Assembly (NCBI RefSeq): GCF_002979865.1
Contig: NZ_PCPZ01000008.1
Coordinates: forward strand, 34,540 to 98,539
Origin: Arthrobacter sp. MYb214
Lineage (GTDB): Bacteria; Actinomycetota; Actinomycetes; Actinomycetales; Micrococcaceae
Direction: 5' to 3'
DNA: 64,000 bases
Positions 1-8,271 of the stretch are shown here, piece by piece. Positions within the stretch are counted from its first letter, which is position 1, and every line of letters begins with the position of its first letter. The notes below the pieces were generated by a model, which saw nothing but the letters and a program-made list of their open reading frames with translations, had not been told where the DNA came from and ran no database searches. Position numbers and translations under genes: made by a program.

Positions 1-558
1 GGGCGGCTGCTCGACGAGCTGAAGGCCGCGGAGGCGCCAGCCACCTTCTTCATGGTCGGGAAGAACATTGCCAAATACCCCGACGCGGTCAAGCGCATGG
101 CCGCCGAAGGCCACCAGCTGGGCAGCCATACCTGGGACCATGCGGATCTCACGACGCTGACCAGAGAACAGATCCAGCATGAGCTGGGATGGACCAGCGA
201 AGCGGTAGAAAAGGCCTCCGGCCACGAGCCCACCGTCTTCCGCCCGCCCTATGGGAATCACGGTGCCGTCTATGACCGGCTGGTGCCCTACCCGTTGGTG
301 CTGTGGGATGTTGACACCCTGGATTGGAAGCACCACGATCCGGAGAAAACGGTGCGCATCGCCATGGACGAAGTCCATCCGGGCTCCATCATCTTGATGC
401 ATGACATCCATGAGAGCTCAGTCAAGGCACTGCCGGATCTCGTGGAGAAGCTGAAGGCCGAGGGCTACACCCCGGTCACCGTGGACCAGCTATTCAATGG
501 CCAGCTGGAGAATTCGACGGCCTATGCTTCGGCTCCTGCTCCCGGCGCGAGGAAATAG
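1..558 (+). CDS. Polysaccharide deacetylase (NodB/CE4), 5' partial
   Basis: The reading frame is open from base 1, so the N-terminus lies outside the window; 185 residues are visible. The NodB homology domain is clear. The metal-binding H-T-W-D-H motif follows GS, the RPPYG motif follows VF, then LWDVDTLDW and the C-terminal ILMHDIH motif with its catalytic histidine. Family members remove N- or O-acetyl groups from peptidoglycan, chitin or xylan, usually outside the membrane. The substrate cannot be told here because any signal peptide is missing. The tail after the domain (about residue 165 onward) is Ala/Pro-rich. It is convergent with the SRPBCC gene, 19 bp away. Confidence 0.9.
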   Translation, partial: GRLLDELKAAEAPATFFMVGKNIAKYPDAVKRMAAEGHQLGSHTWDHADLTTLTREQIQHELGWTSEAVEKASGHEPTVFRPPYGNHGAVYDRLVPYPLVLWDVDTLDWKHHDPEKTVRIAMDEVHPGSIILMHDIHESSVKALPDLVEKLKAEGYTPVTVDQLFNGQLENSTAYASAPAPGARK

Positions 559-577
559 TCTTGCGCCGCGCAGGTGC

Positions 578-1009
578 TCAGGGGGCCTGCTCTGCGTACA
601 GCCGCAGCTGGTCCAGCTTGTCCCCTTCGCTTTCGCGGATATTTGCCGCCAGCTCCTCGCACTGCTCCACCGTCAGATCCGGGTTGATGATTGCCACCTG
701 CAGCACTACCTCGGTATGCCCCGCGTCGTCCTTCAGGTCGTAGCGGTAGGAGAGCCCATCGGGATTCTCCGAGGTGTGCAGGATCAGCAAGCGGTTCTCG
801 ATCAGGTCATGGACGCGATACACGCGTTCATGGCCGGCAACGCGGTATACCAGCTGGGTGCCGACCTTGAGCTGCGGGTCGTCCGAATGCATGGAGCCGA
901 TCCCATGGATCCACAAGGGTGTTGCTGCCCAATCGGTAAGCAGCTCCCAGACACGGTGCACCGGCAGGTGAATGACCACGGTGCTCTCGAAAACGCTGAA
1001 CTGGCTCAT
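578..1009 (-). CDS. SRPBCC family protein (polyketide cyclase/START-like)
   Basis: A 143-residue protein. It begins MSQFSVFESTVVI and has the typical SRPBCC opening, where a beta strand is followed by VHRVWELLTDW and a conserved aromatic pair. The family forms a hydrophobic pocket binding lipids, polyketides or aromatics, and many members are uncharacterised. The frame stays open upstream for 88 codons, but that stretch is Arg/Ser/Pro-rich and reads antisense to a terminator and the next gene. I therefore start at the ATG at 1009. No ligand can be assigned. Confidence 0.75.
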   Translation of the reverse strand: MSQFSVFESTVVIHLPVHRVWELLTDWAATPLWIHGIGSMHSDDPQLKVGTQLVYRVAGHERVYRVHDLIENRLLILHTSENPDGLSYRYDLKDDAGHTEVVLQVAIINPDLTVEQCEELAANIRESEGDKLDQLRLYAEQAP

Positions 1010-1095
1010 ATCCGCATAGTGCCACCCTCGGCGGCCAAATGGAATAGCTTCATGGCTGTTGGCATGCAATCCGGTTTCCGGCCGCCTGCAGCAAA

Positions 1096-1134
1096 GGCCG
1101 GCACCCAGCGCGCGTACGCTGCTGGGTGCCGGCC
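1096..1134 (-). terminator. Intrinsic terminator downstream of the small acidic protein gene
   Basis: A perfect 14-bp inverted repeat, GGCCGGCACCCAGC at 1096-1109 and its complement at 1121-1134, with an 11-nt loop. On the minus strand it is followed by TTTGCTG. It sits 18 bp past the stop of the gene at 1152-1526. Confidence 0.7.
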
Positions 1135-1151
1135 CCTGGGCGGCAGAAGGC

Positions 1152-1526
1152 TTACCAGTCTTCTTCGTCGTCGCCATCCGCCTCGGAGATACCGAGTTCC
1201 GGCTCATTCTCGAGGTCGAAGTTGTACCAGGCCTCGGTGAAGTCAACCATCGCATCCAACGCGTCCTGCGCATCGGAATCCAGGGCTTCCAGCGCCTCTG
1301 GGCTGTTGAGCACTGCGGTCACCGCGAGGAATGGGTGATTATCGAAGTAATCGGTGGGGGTGGCCTCCCCATTGAACGTCAAGTTCTCGCTCTGCGCGAA
1401 TAGGTCGACGTACTGAGCCACTGCCTCGGGCAGACGGCTCAGATTAATGCCAGTCAGGGACTCATTGTAGATTTCAGCAGTTGCGTCAGCCCACTGCTCA
1501 ATGAGCTCTTCGCTCATCTGTGCCAT
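1152..1526 (-). CDS. Small acidic hypothetical protein
   Basis: A 124-residue, strongly acidic protein (C-terminus ...SEADGDDEEDW) with no membrane segment and no motif I recognise. It looks soluble and mostly helical. A GTG four codons upstream (1538) is also possible, but the sequence GAGGTGG overlapping that GTG makes a good ribosome site for the ATG at 1526, which I prefer. It has its own downstream terminator and is followed upstream by the TPR/membrane protein gene on the same strand. Function unknown. Confidence 0.6.
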   Translation of the reverse strand: MAQMSEELIEQWADATAEIYNESLTGINLSRLPEAVAQYVDLFAQSENLTFNGEATPTDYFDNHPFLAVTAVLNSPEALEALDSDAQDALDAMVDFTEAWYNFDLENEPELGISEADGDDEEDW

Positions 1527-1658
1527 CAGATTATCCACCTCGTGGTTGGGGTTCTAGTGCTCACGGGAATCGGTAGCAATTCATCTTATTTCTTCAGCGG
1601 GCGCGTGCCAAGACAGAAAGGCCCACGGCGTTGTGATCTTTTCCGCGTAGGTTCCTGC

Positions 1659-3275
1659 TCACTGGTTCGGGACGCCGAGGGACGGAATATCGGGCATGTC
1701 CGGCAGCGAAGGGATCGAGTATTCACGGGGCTGGGAATCCGGAGTTTCCACATCCTTGAGCTGATTCAGCAAGTCTTCGTCGAGGACGCTATCCTGGCTT
1801 GGATGACGGGGCTCCGGTGGCGAATCCAGCGAACCCTCCACTCCCGATATGAGCAGCCCCAGCGAAGCAGCTGCGGCAAGCAGTCCGGCGAACAGATGCA
1901 CTCCGATGAAATACAGGCCGCCGATATTGCCGCGCAGCATGGCCCAGTTCCGGTTTTTGGCCGAGGAGCTGACAGCCAGCCCGTAGGCGAAGGCATTTTC
2001 CTTGAACCCCAGGCGGACTTGGGCTGCCAGCAAGGAGACTCCGGGTACCAGCAGTCCGGCGGCCACCGATCCGGCTGGCACGGCAGCGATCCTGCTTTCA
2101 TTGGCCAAGCAAATCCCTAAGAGCACTAGCTGGATGAGCGCCAGGCACGCCCGCTTCCAGAAGCCAGCCGCGTGCAAGCCGCTGCACCGGACCAGGTACC
2201 GGCGTTGCTCGTGGCGGTCGGAGCCCTTTCTTGGCGGGCCAGCATTTTCTTGCAGGATCCACAGTGCTCCTAGCTGGCTTGCCAGCACACCGAGCAGCAT
2301 CACGATGATGCCAGCCACCGGCAGGAAACAGCCCAGGGCCGCTCCGCTCGTGCTCAGGAGCCAACCAATCCGGTAGGAGCGAATAGCTCGGGGCAGTTTG
2401 GGGAAGCGCGCATCAATGTCCTTGGCGTAGCCGGCGGGCAACGACCTGGCCGCCTTCTTGTTCCACCATCCAAAGAGCCCGGCCACGATGGCAATGGCGG
2501 CAATCGCCAGCAGTGCCCCGGTTCCACCAGCCCGCTGCCCCAGGGCGGCGGCAACTGCCAGCACCGGAGTGAAAAGCCAGAACCGATTAGCGTAGGCAGT
2601 TTGCTTCGCAACGAAGGTTTCCGCGTAGTCCTGATGCAGGCCTTCGTTCATCGGATCCATGGATATCAATCCACGCAGCACATCGCCTTGTTCCCCGACG
2701 ATTTTTTCGCCATTGCCGATACTTCCGGCCGCCCGCAACAGCCCCTGGTGATTGGGGTCGATCTGCAGCCCGGATTGGAGGAATCCGAGAGCCGCCAGGT
2801 TGTCATCTTGGGCTTCGGCAGCAATTGCCGCGCCCTGGTAGTAATCGGGGTTCCCCGGCTCCAGCCGAATCGCGTGCTCGATGGCTTGGCGGGCCAGCAC
2901 CCTGTCATCGTTGCTCCGAATATCGCTGAGCGTGATCATGCTCAGCCAGTAGTGCCCGTTGCCGTATTCCGGTTCCGTTTCGATTACCTGCCGGATCGCC
3001 AGCAGCGCCTCCTCCCGTCGATGCTGGCGCATCAGGGCGATGGCCAGGCACTCCCCGGCCACCGGGTTGGCAGGATCCAGATTCAGCCCGGCTCTGGCAG
3101 CGGACTCCGCTTCGGCCCACTGCTTGAGGCTCAAATGGCATGACGAATAGAGGATCCAGAAGGCAGGGACCTGATGGTGCTCGTTGAGGTTATCCTTCAG
3201 CAAGGCAATCGCTTCGGTTTCCCGTCCGATCGCCAGGTGGTGGGTGATCCGGTGATGCAGTCGCTCGAATTCCAT
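1659..3275 (-). CDS. TPR-repeat multi-pass membrane protein (partner of AAA+ ATPase)
   Basis: A 538-residue protein in two halves. Residues 1 to about 230 are TPR-like helical pairs, e.g. the ...WAEAESAARAGLNLDPANP and ...AIEHAIRLEPGNPDYY units. From about 232 on come six to seven hydrophobic segments, then a Pro/Asp/Ser-rich soluble tail (from about 475). The TPR half is presumably cytoplasmic. The start ATG is preceded by GGGGAG. It lies 23 bp downstream of the AAA+ ATPase gene on the same strand, so the two are very likely co-transcribed. The ATPase also carries an N-terminal TPR-like segment. I infer a membrane platform for the ATPase; no function is known to me. Confidence 0.7.
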   Translation of the reverse strand: MEFERLHHRITHHLAIGRETEAIALLKDNLNEHHQVPAFWILYSSCHLSLKQWAEAESAARAGLNLDPANPVAGECLAIALMRQHRREEALLAIRQVIETEPEYGNGHYWLSMITLSDIRSNDDRVLARQAIEHAIRLEPGNPDYYQGAAIAAEAQDDNLAALGFLQSGLQIDPNHQGLLRAAGSIGNGEKIVGEQGDVLRGLISMDPMNEGLHQDYAETFVAKQTAYANRFWLFTPVLAVAAALGQRAGGTGALLAIAAIAIVAGLFGWWNKKAARSLPAGYAKDIDARFPKLPRAIRSYRIGWLLSTSGAALGCFLPVAGIIVMLLGVLASQLGALWILQENAGPPRKGSDRHEQRRYLVRCSGLHAAGFWKRACLALIQLVLLGICLANESRIAAVPAGSVAAGLLVPGVSLLAAQVRLGFKENAFAYGLAVSSSAKNRNWAMLRGNIGGLYFIGVHLFAGLLAAAASLGLLISGVEGSLDSPPEPRHPSQDSVLDEDLLNQLKDVETPDSQPREYSIPSLPDMPDIPSLGVPNQ

Positions 3276-3298
3276 GCGGTGTACTCCCCCGGTGCTTT

Positions 3299-4582
3299 CT
3301 AGAGCATGTTCTGCGAAACCAGATACTCGGATAAATCATCGTAGCGGCCATGCTGGTTGCTGAAGCGCACCACATTTCGCGCGGATTCCAGCCACGGGAA
3401 AGTCGACGCCTTGATTTCCGCCAGGGCAGTTCTGATATGGCCCATGTCCAAGGGGAGAACCTCGTTGCGCTCGATGGATTGCATCATTGCCTTCTCGGCG
3501 GCAGTGGTGCACACGTGCTCCAGGTCCGCGCCCGAGAATCCGTCGGTCTGTGCCGCAATCCATTCCAGGTCGATTCCGGCAATCGGGCGGTTCTTCAGGT
3601 GGTACCGCAAGATGGACTCACGTGCCGGCGCGTCCGGCGGAGTCACCAGCAGGGTCCGGTCCAACCGGCCTGGACGCAGCAGTGCTTCGTCCAGGTCCCA
3701 TGGGTGGTTGGTAGCCCCCAGAACGTAAAGGCCATCGTTGTTTCCCGCAAGCGAATCCATCTCGATCAGCAGCTGATTGACCATCTGGCGCATCCACGCG
3801 CCCGATCCAGTCAGCGAACCGCGGCGGATGCCGATGGCATCAATCTCATCGATGAAGAGAACCGTTGGAGCATTCTTGCGGGCCTGGTCGAAAATCGCCT
3901 TGAGCCGCTTTTCCGTTTCACCGATGTAGGAGTCAACCACATCGGTAATGGTGACAGACATGAAATTGGCTTTCAGCTCACCGGCCACCGCGCGAGCCAG
4001 GAAAGTCTTGCCGCATCCCGGTGGCCCATACAGCAGCAGCCCGCCGCGCAATGATTTGCCAAAAGCCTTGGCAATTGCGGCGTTGCGCATCGGTGCCAGG
4101 AAGGATTCGTGCAGGCGGTCCTTGACCGCCTGCAAGCCACCCACATCATCCAGGGTGACTCCCGGTCCGGCCGGGTTCTCGATGGGAGCTTCCGGAACAT
4201 CGGACCCCGCATCTGAATGCAGTGGGACCCGTCCTTCAATAAAGGGCGCCGGCAGCGAACTGCCGAGTTCCTTGGAACCTGCTTCCCAGTCGTAGCCTGG
4301 TGGCGTATCGTTCTGCTGGTTTCCAGCCGGCGCGGCATCCGCTGCGGGTGCGACGGGCGCCTGCGGGGCCATCGTTGCGGCCATCGACGCGCTGATCGCT
4401 CCAAGCATTCCCAGCGCGGACGCGTTCCCCGGATCCTGCTGCAGCACGATGCTGACATGGGACAGCGCTTCGGCGGATCGACCGGCACCATCGAGCTGTT
4501 CAGCCAGGTGCAATCGCAGGGCATGGTCGTCCGGCGCTGCTTCTACGGCCCGGAGAAGGCTAGCAATAAGGGCATCGTTCAT
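3299..4582 (-). CDS. AAA+ ATPase, p97/26S-like single module with N-terminal TPR-like helices
   Basis: A 427-residue protein. Residues 1-60 resemble TPR helices, 70-135 are a Pro/Ala-rich linker, and 140-400 form one AAA module. Visible motifs are Walker A GPPGCGKT (186-193), pore-loop-like SYIGE (218-222), Walker B VLFIDEID (241-248), sensor-1 ATNHP (290-294), the RPGRLDR arginine-finger region (303-309) and GFSGADLEH (348-356). This is the classical p97/FtsH/spastin clade that threads proteins through a hexamer pore. There is no protease domain and no second ring. The downstream membrane TPR gene suggests a membrane-associated remodelling machine, which is inference. Substrates are unknown. 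Confidence 0.8.
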   Translation of the reverse strand: MNDALIASLLRAVEAAPDDHALRLHLAEQLDGAGRSAEALSHVSIVLQQDPGNASALGMLGAISASMAATMAPQAPVAPAADAAPAGNQQNDTPPGYDWEAGSKELGSSLPAPFIEGRVPLHSDAGSDVPEAPIENPAGPGVTLDDVGGLQAVKDRLHESFLAPMRNAAIAKAFGKSLRGGLLLYGPPGCGKTFLARAVAGELKANFMSVTITDVVDSYIGETEKRLKAIFDQARKNAPTVLFIDEIDAIGIRRGSLTGSGAWMRQMVNQLLIEMDSLAGNNDGLYVLGATNHPWDLDEALLRPGRLDRTLLVTPPDAPARESILRYHLKNRPIAGIDLEWIAAQTDGFSGADLEHVCTTAAEKAMMQSIERNEVLPLDMGHIRTALAEIKASTFPWLESARNVVRFSNQHGRYDDLSEYLVSQNML

Positions 4583-4637
4583 TCTAGGGCCGCTCCACGG
4601 TTGAAGGTCTCGGTCTGTTGCCTCTGCTGGTTAAAGC

Positions 4638-4675
4638 ATCCAGCGGGTATCGCTAGAAACGACACCCGCTGGAAT
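4638..4675 (-). terminator. Probable terminator after the ThDP-enzyme gene
   Basis: Inverted repeat CCAGCGGGT (4640-4648) and ACCCGCTGG (4664-4672), extended by several more pairs on the inner and outer sides. It sits 43-78 bp beyond the stop of the minus-strand ThDP enzyme gene and upstream of the ATPase gene. The T tract on the minus side is short (GCTTTAA). Confidence 0.5.
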
Positions 4676-4717
4676 TATACGTCGCAGACCCGACTGTTCG
4701 CTGAGCGCACCCAGTGC

Positions 4718-6373
4718 CTAGTAGGCCTTGACTCCCTGCTCTACCACCAAATGGATCAACGCGAATTTCTTGTTTTCGTCAATGGCCTTCAGCGCATTTT
4801 CCAGGGCAGCCGGGACATCTGAATCATTCTCGACGCGGACGCCGAACCCGCCGAAGGACTGCGCCATCAGCGCGAAGTCGGGGTTGGCCAACTGGGTTCC
4901 GGAAACCCGTTCCGGGTACTGGCGTTCCTGGTGGGTGCGGATGGTGCCGTACTGCTGGTTGTCCATGACGATCACCAGCGGGGTGGCGCCGTACTGGGCA
5001 GCGGTAGCCAGCTCCTGGCCATTCATCAAGAACTCGCCGTCACCTGCGATGGTCACCACGCGGCGCCCCGGGTAGTTCAGCGAAGCGGCGACGGCGGAAG
5101 GAATCGAGTAGCCCATGGAACCGTTGCGTGCCGAGAGCATCGAAGCGTAGCCGTTGGTTGGGAAGTAGCGGTGGGCCCAGTTGGTGTGCTCGCCAGCGCC
5201 GAAGGTCACCAGGGCGTCTTCGGGCAGGGATCCAACCAGATTAGCCATCATGGTCGCCATCCTCGCCTGGCCCGCGGAAGGCTGCGCTGGTGGAAGTTCG
5301 GCGAACTTCTCCTGCTCGCCGCGCATCCGGGAAGTCCACTCCTTCCAGGATTCCTTGACCGGCAAATCCATCAGCAGCAGGTCGCGAACGAAGACATCGG
5401 GCTTGGCGACAATCTGGTGCGATACCGGGCCGGAACGTCCGCGCAGCGACGGGTCGATGGTGACCAGGAAGTTCTTCTTGTCCCAGTTCTGGCGGACATT
5501 GAAGCCGTCGGTGATGACGTCGCCTGGAACCGTGCCGACGAAGATCAGCAGATCAGTCTCTTCCAGCAGGTCATAGGTCGGCTTGGGGCGGCCGTAGCCG
5601 ATCGGGCCAACATAGGATGGCGAGTTGAAAGGCACGGTACCCTCGCAACGCCATTCGGCAGCGGCTGGCAGGTCGTGTTCCTCGAGCCAACGAGTGAAGT
5701 CCGCTGCGCCTTCGTGGGACCAGTCGTTGCCGCCGAAAATGAACAGCGGCTTATCCGCTTCCTGCAAGGCAGTATTCAGCGCCTTCCAGTCGGTCACGGT
5801 CATGCCGCCGGTAGCCACCGGGATTTCCGGATGGACTTCGGCGGAAACTTCGTTGCGGATGATGTCTTCTGGCAGGCCGACGACCACCGGGCCCGGGCGT
5901 CCGGACATGGCAGCGAACATGGCCTCGGCGACGACTTCGCTGGCGCGATCGGCGTGGTCCAGGATCATCACGCGCTTGGCGCCGGTGCCGAACCATGCCT
6001 TGGGATCGAATTCCTGGAAGGCTTCCTTTTCACGGTGCTCGAACGGGATCAGCCCCACGAATAGCACCAGCGGGGTCGAATCCTGCCATGCGGTATGCAG
6101 GCCGACGTGGGCGTTGGCAGCTCCCGGGCCACGGGTCACCATGGCAATGCCGGGGCGCTGGTGCATCTTGCCTTCGGCTTCGGCCATGTAGGTGGCTCCG
6201 CCTTCGTGGCGGCAGACCACGGTTTCGATTGGCGAGTTGTGCAGCCCATCAAGGACATCCAGGTAGCTTTCACCCGGCACCACGTAGGCGCGTTCCACGC
6301 CGTGCGCGGCAAGCGTGTCGACAATGACGTGTCCGGCCGACTTCTTTGTCAGGCCCTGACCATTTTCACTCAT
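4718..6373 (-). CDS. Thiamine-diphosphate enzyme, acetolactate-synthase-like
   Basis: A 551-residue enzyme of the IlvB/pyruvate-oxidase fold, complete in three domains. The N-terminal PYR domain has the conserved glutamate in CRHEGGATYMAEAEG and the GPGAAN motif. The middle domain follows, and the PP domain holds GDGEFLMNGQELATA...NQQYGTIR, the GDG-to-N metal/ThDP motif. No acetolactate-synthase small subunit and no other ilv gene is nearby, so it is probably a catabolic 2-oxoacid decarboxylase or carboligase rather than the biosynthetic IlvB. It diverges from a sodium:solute symporter across a 368-bp shared control region, suggesting a joint uptake and degradation pathway. Substrate unknown. 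Confidence 0.8.
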   Translation of the reverse strand: MSENGQGLTKKSAGHVIVDTLAAHGVERAYVVPGESYLDVLDGLHNSPIETVVCRHEGGATYMAEAEGKMHQRPGIAMVTRGPGAANAHVGLHTAWQDSTPLVLFVGLIPFEHREKEAFQEFDPKAWFGTGAKRVMILDHADRASEVVAEAMFAAMSGRPGPVVVGLPEDIIRNEVSAEVHPEIPVATGGMTVTDWKALNTALQEADKPLFIFGGNDWSHEGAADFTRWLEEHDLPAAAEWRCEGTVPFNSPSYVGPIGYGRPKPTYDLLEETDLLIFVGTVPGDVITDGFNVRQNWDKKNFLVTIDPSLRGRSGPVSHQIVAKPDVFVRDLLLMDLPVKESWKEWTSRMRGEQEKFAELPPAQPSAGQARMATMMANLVGSLPEDALVTFGAGEHTNWAHRYFPTNGYASMLSARNGSMGYSIPSAVAASLNYPGRRVVTIAGDGEFLMNGQELATAAQYGATPLVIVMDNQQYGTIRTHQERQYPERVSGTQLANPDFALMAQSFGGFGVRVENDSDVPAALENALKAIDENKKFALIHLVVEQGVKAY

Positions 6374-6741
6374 CTTCTAGGCGTCTTTCTGGTTTCGAGA
6401 AATCGTCTGACGCAACGGCGGAGAAAACGGCCCTGCTGGCCAATGATGCAACGCTGCGTCAACGTGAAACAGTACTAAACAAGCTGCGATTGCACACATT
6501 GCCGATCGAATGCTACGCATATGTGACACGATGCCGTATGTGAATCATATTTGAGTGCAAAATGTCTAGAAAGTTTCACTGAATGGAACGGTTTGCTTCG
6601 TCACATTGCGGCTGGCCAGAGCAGTGCGGTGGGCAATGTTCGCGATTTCCGTTGATCGGCAGCGTCAGCGCTAGTAGCCTGTGATGCAACAAAAGTTTAC
6701 TTAAGGTAAGCGCTGCTTTTATCCGGACATCGAGGTTCTCC
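6374..6741. promoter_or_regulatory. Divergent control region with TGAYGCAAC boxes
   Basis: A 368-bp AT-richer gap between the divergent ThDP enzyme and symporter genes, with no plausible gene inside. The word TGAYGCAAC occurs at 6408-6416, 6444-6452 and 6682-6690. The middle copy is half of an imperfect 18-bp dyad (6444-6461, TGATGCA-ACGC-TGCGTCA). Near the symporter start is TTACTTAAGGTAA (6698-6710), also nearly palindromic. I infer operators for a regulator encoded elsewhere. Confidence 0.4.
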
Positions 6742-8271
6742 ATGGAATTCATCAACGGCGCGATTGTCGCCGCCTACCTGGCCGCAATGCTGGCCTTTGG
6801 CTGGTGGGGCAAATCCCGCACCAAGAACAGCAGCGACTATCTGGTGGCCGGCCGGCGCCTGGGCCCCTTCCTCTACACCGGAACCATGGCGGCGGTGGTG
6901 CTCGGCGGAGCCTCGACCGTGGGCGGCGTTGGCCTGGGCTACAAGCACGGGATCTCCGGCATGTGGCTCGTGGTGGCTATTGGCGCAGGCGTGATCCTGC
7001 TGTCGCTGGCTTTCGCCCCGACGCTGCAGAAGCTCAAGGTCTTCACCGTTTCGCAGATGCTGACCCTGCGCTACGGCAGCGCGGCGGCAACCAATACCTC
7101 CGGCATCGTCATGCTGGCCTACACGCTGATGCTCTGCGCCACCTCAACCAGCGCCTACGCCACCATTTTCGTGGTGCTCTTCGGCTGGGAGAAATGGATG
7201 GCCATCGCCATCGGCGGCGCCATCGTAGTCATCTACTCCACTATCGGCGGCATGTGGTCCATCACCCTGGCCGACCAGGTGCAGTTCGTCATCAAGACCG
7301 TCGGCATCTTCGCCCTGATGCTGCCATTCTCCATGAATGCCGCAGGCGGCATGGATGGCATCCGCGAGCGCGTGGGCGCCGAATTCTTCAGCTTCACCGG
7401 CATGGGGCTGCAGTCGATCATCACCTACTTCGTGGTCTACACCTTGGGCTTGCTGATCGGCCAGGATATCTGGCAGCGCGTTTTCACCGCCAAAACCCCG
7501 AAGGTCGCCCGCTGGGGCGGGATGACCGCCGGCATCTACTGCATCTTCTACGGTGCTGCCGGCGCACTGATTGGCATGGCCGCGAAGGTGGCGCTGCCGA
7601 ACATCGCCGGCGCGGCGGATAACAAGGACGTGGTTTATGCCGAGGTCGCCACTCAGTTGCTGCCCGTTGCGGTGGGCGGATTGGTCATGGCCGCGGCCGT
7701 GGCCGCGATGATGTCCACCGCCTCCGGTGCGCTGATCGCCGCCGCCACCGTGGCCCGCACCGACGTCACCCCATTTGTCGCCAGCTGGTTCGGCAAGCAC
7801 TTGGAAGTGAATACCGATGAGAACCCGGAGCATGACGTGCGCGCAAACCGCATCTGGGTCATGGCCTTGGGCGTCGTGACGGTCGCGCTGGCGATCTTGG
7901 TGGATGACGTGGTCGCAGCATTGACCATTGCCTATGACATCCTGGTGGGCGGATTGCTGGTGGCAATCATCGGCGGCCTGCTGTGGAAGCGCGGCAACGG
8001 CCTTGGCGCTACGGCCTCCATGGCTGCCGGATCGATAGCTACTTTGGGCACCATGATCATCTTGGAGATCCAGGCCGAGAACAAGTTCGACGGCGTCTAT
8101 GCCAATGAGCCGATCTACTATGGCCTGATCGCTTCGGCAGCAGCGTTCATTGCTGTTTCGCTATTGACCAAGTCGACGGACCGACAGGTGATTGAGCACT
8201 GGAACCTGCGGGTTGCGGGCAAGATCCAGGACGCTCCGATCAATGCCACGGCACAAGAGCCTACGCTCTAG
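6742..8271 (+). CDS. Sodium:solute symporter (SSS family)
   Basis: A 509-residue integral membrane protein with about 13 hydrophobic segments. The N-terminal region carries family landmarks: DYLVAGRRLGPF after the first helix, then GGASTVGGVGLGYKHGISGMW. The later AAAVAAMMSTASGALIAAATV stretch matches the SSS helix contributing to the sodium site. SSS proteins import sugars, amino acids, carboxylates or vitamins with sodium. The substrate is not deducible from sequence alone; the divergent ThDP enzyme hints at a 2-oxoacid or a precursor of one. ATG at 6742 is preceded by GAGGTTCTCC. Confidence 0.85.
   Translation: MEFINGAIVAAYLAAMLAFGWWGKSRTKNSSDYLVAGRRLGPFLYTGTMAAVVLGGASTVGGVGLGYKHGISGMWLVVAIGAGVILLSLAFAPTLQKLKVFTVSQMLTLRYGSAAATNTSGIVMLAYTLMLCATSTSAYATIFVVLFGWEKWMAIAIGGAIVVIYSTIGGMWSITLADQVQFVIKTVGIFALMLPFSMNAAGGMDGIRERVGAEFFSFTGMGLQSIITYFVVYTLGLLIGQDIWQRVFTAKTPKVARWGGMTAGIYCIFYGAAGALIGMAAKVALPNIAGAADNKDVVYAEVATQLLPVAVGGLVMAAAVAAMMSTASGALIAAATVARTDVTPFVASWFGKHLEVNTDENPEHDVRANRIWVMALGVVTVALAILVDDVVAALTIAYDILVGGLLVAIIGGLLWKRGNGLGATASMAAGSIATLGTMIILEIQAENKFDGVYANEPIYYGLIASAAAFIAVSLLTKSTDRQVIEHWNLRVAGKIQDAPINATAQEPTL

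Noticed and set aside
4931..6064. 377-codon open frame on the plus strand
   Set aside because: Antisense to the ThDP enzyme; Gly/His/Arg/Val-rich composition without motifs.
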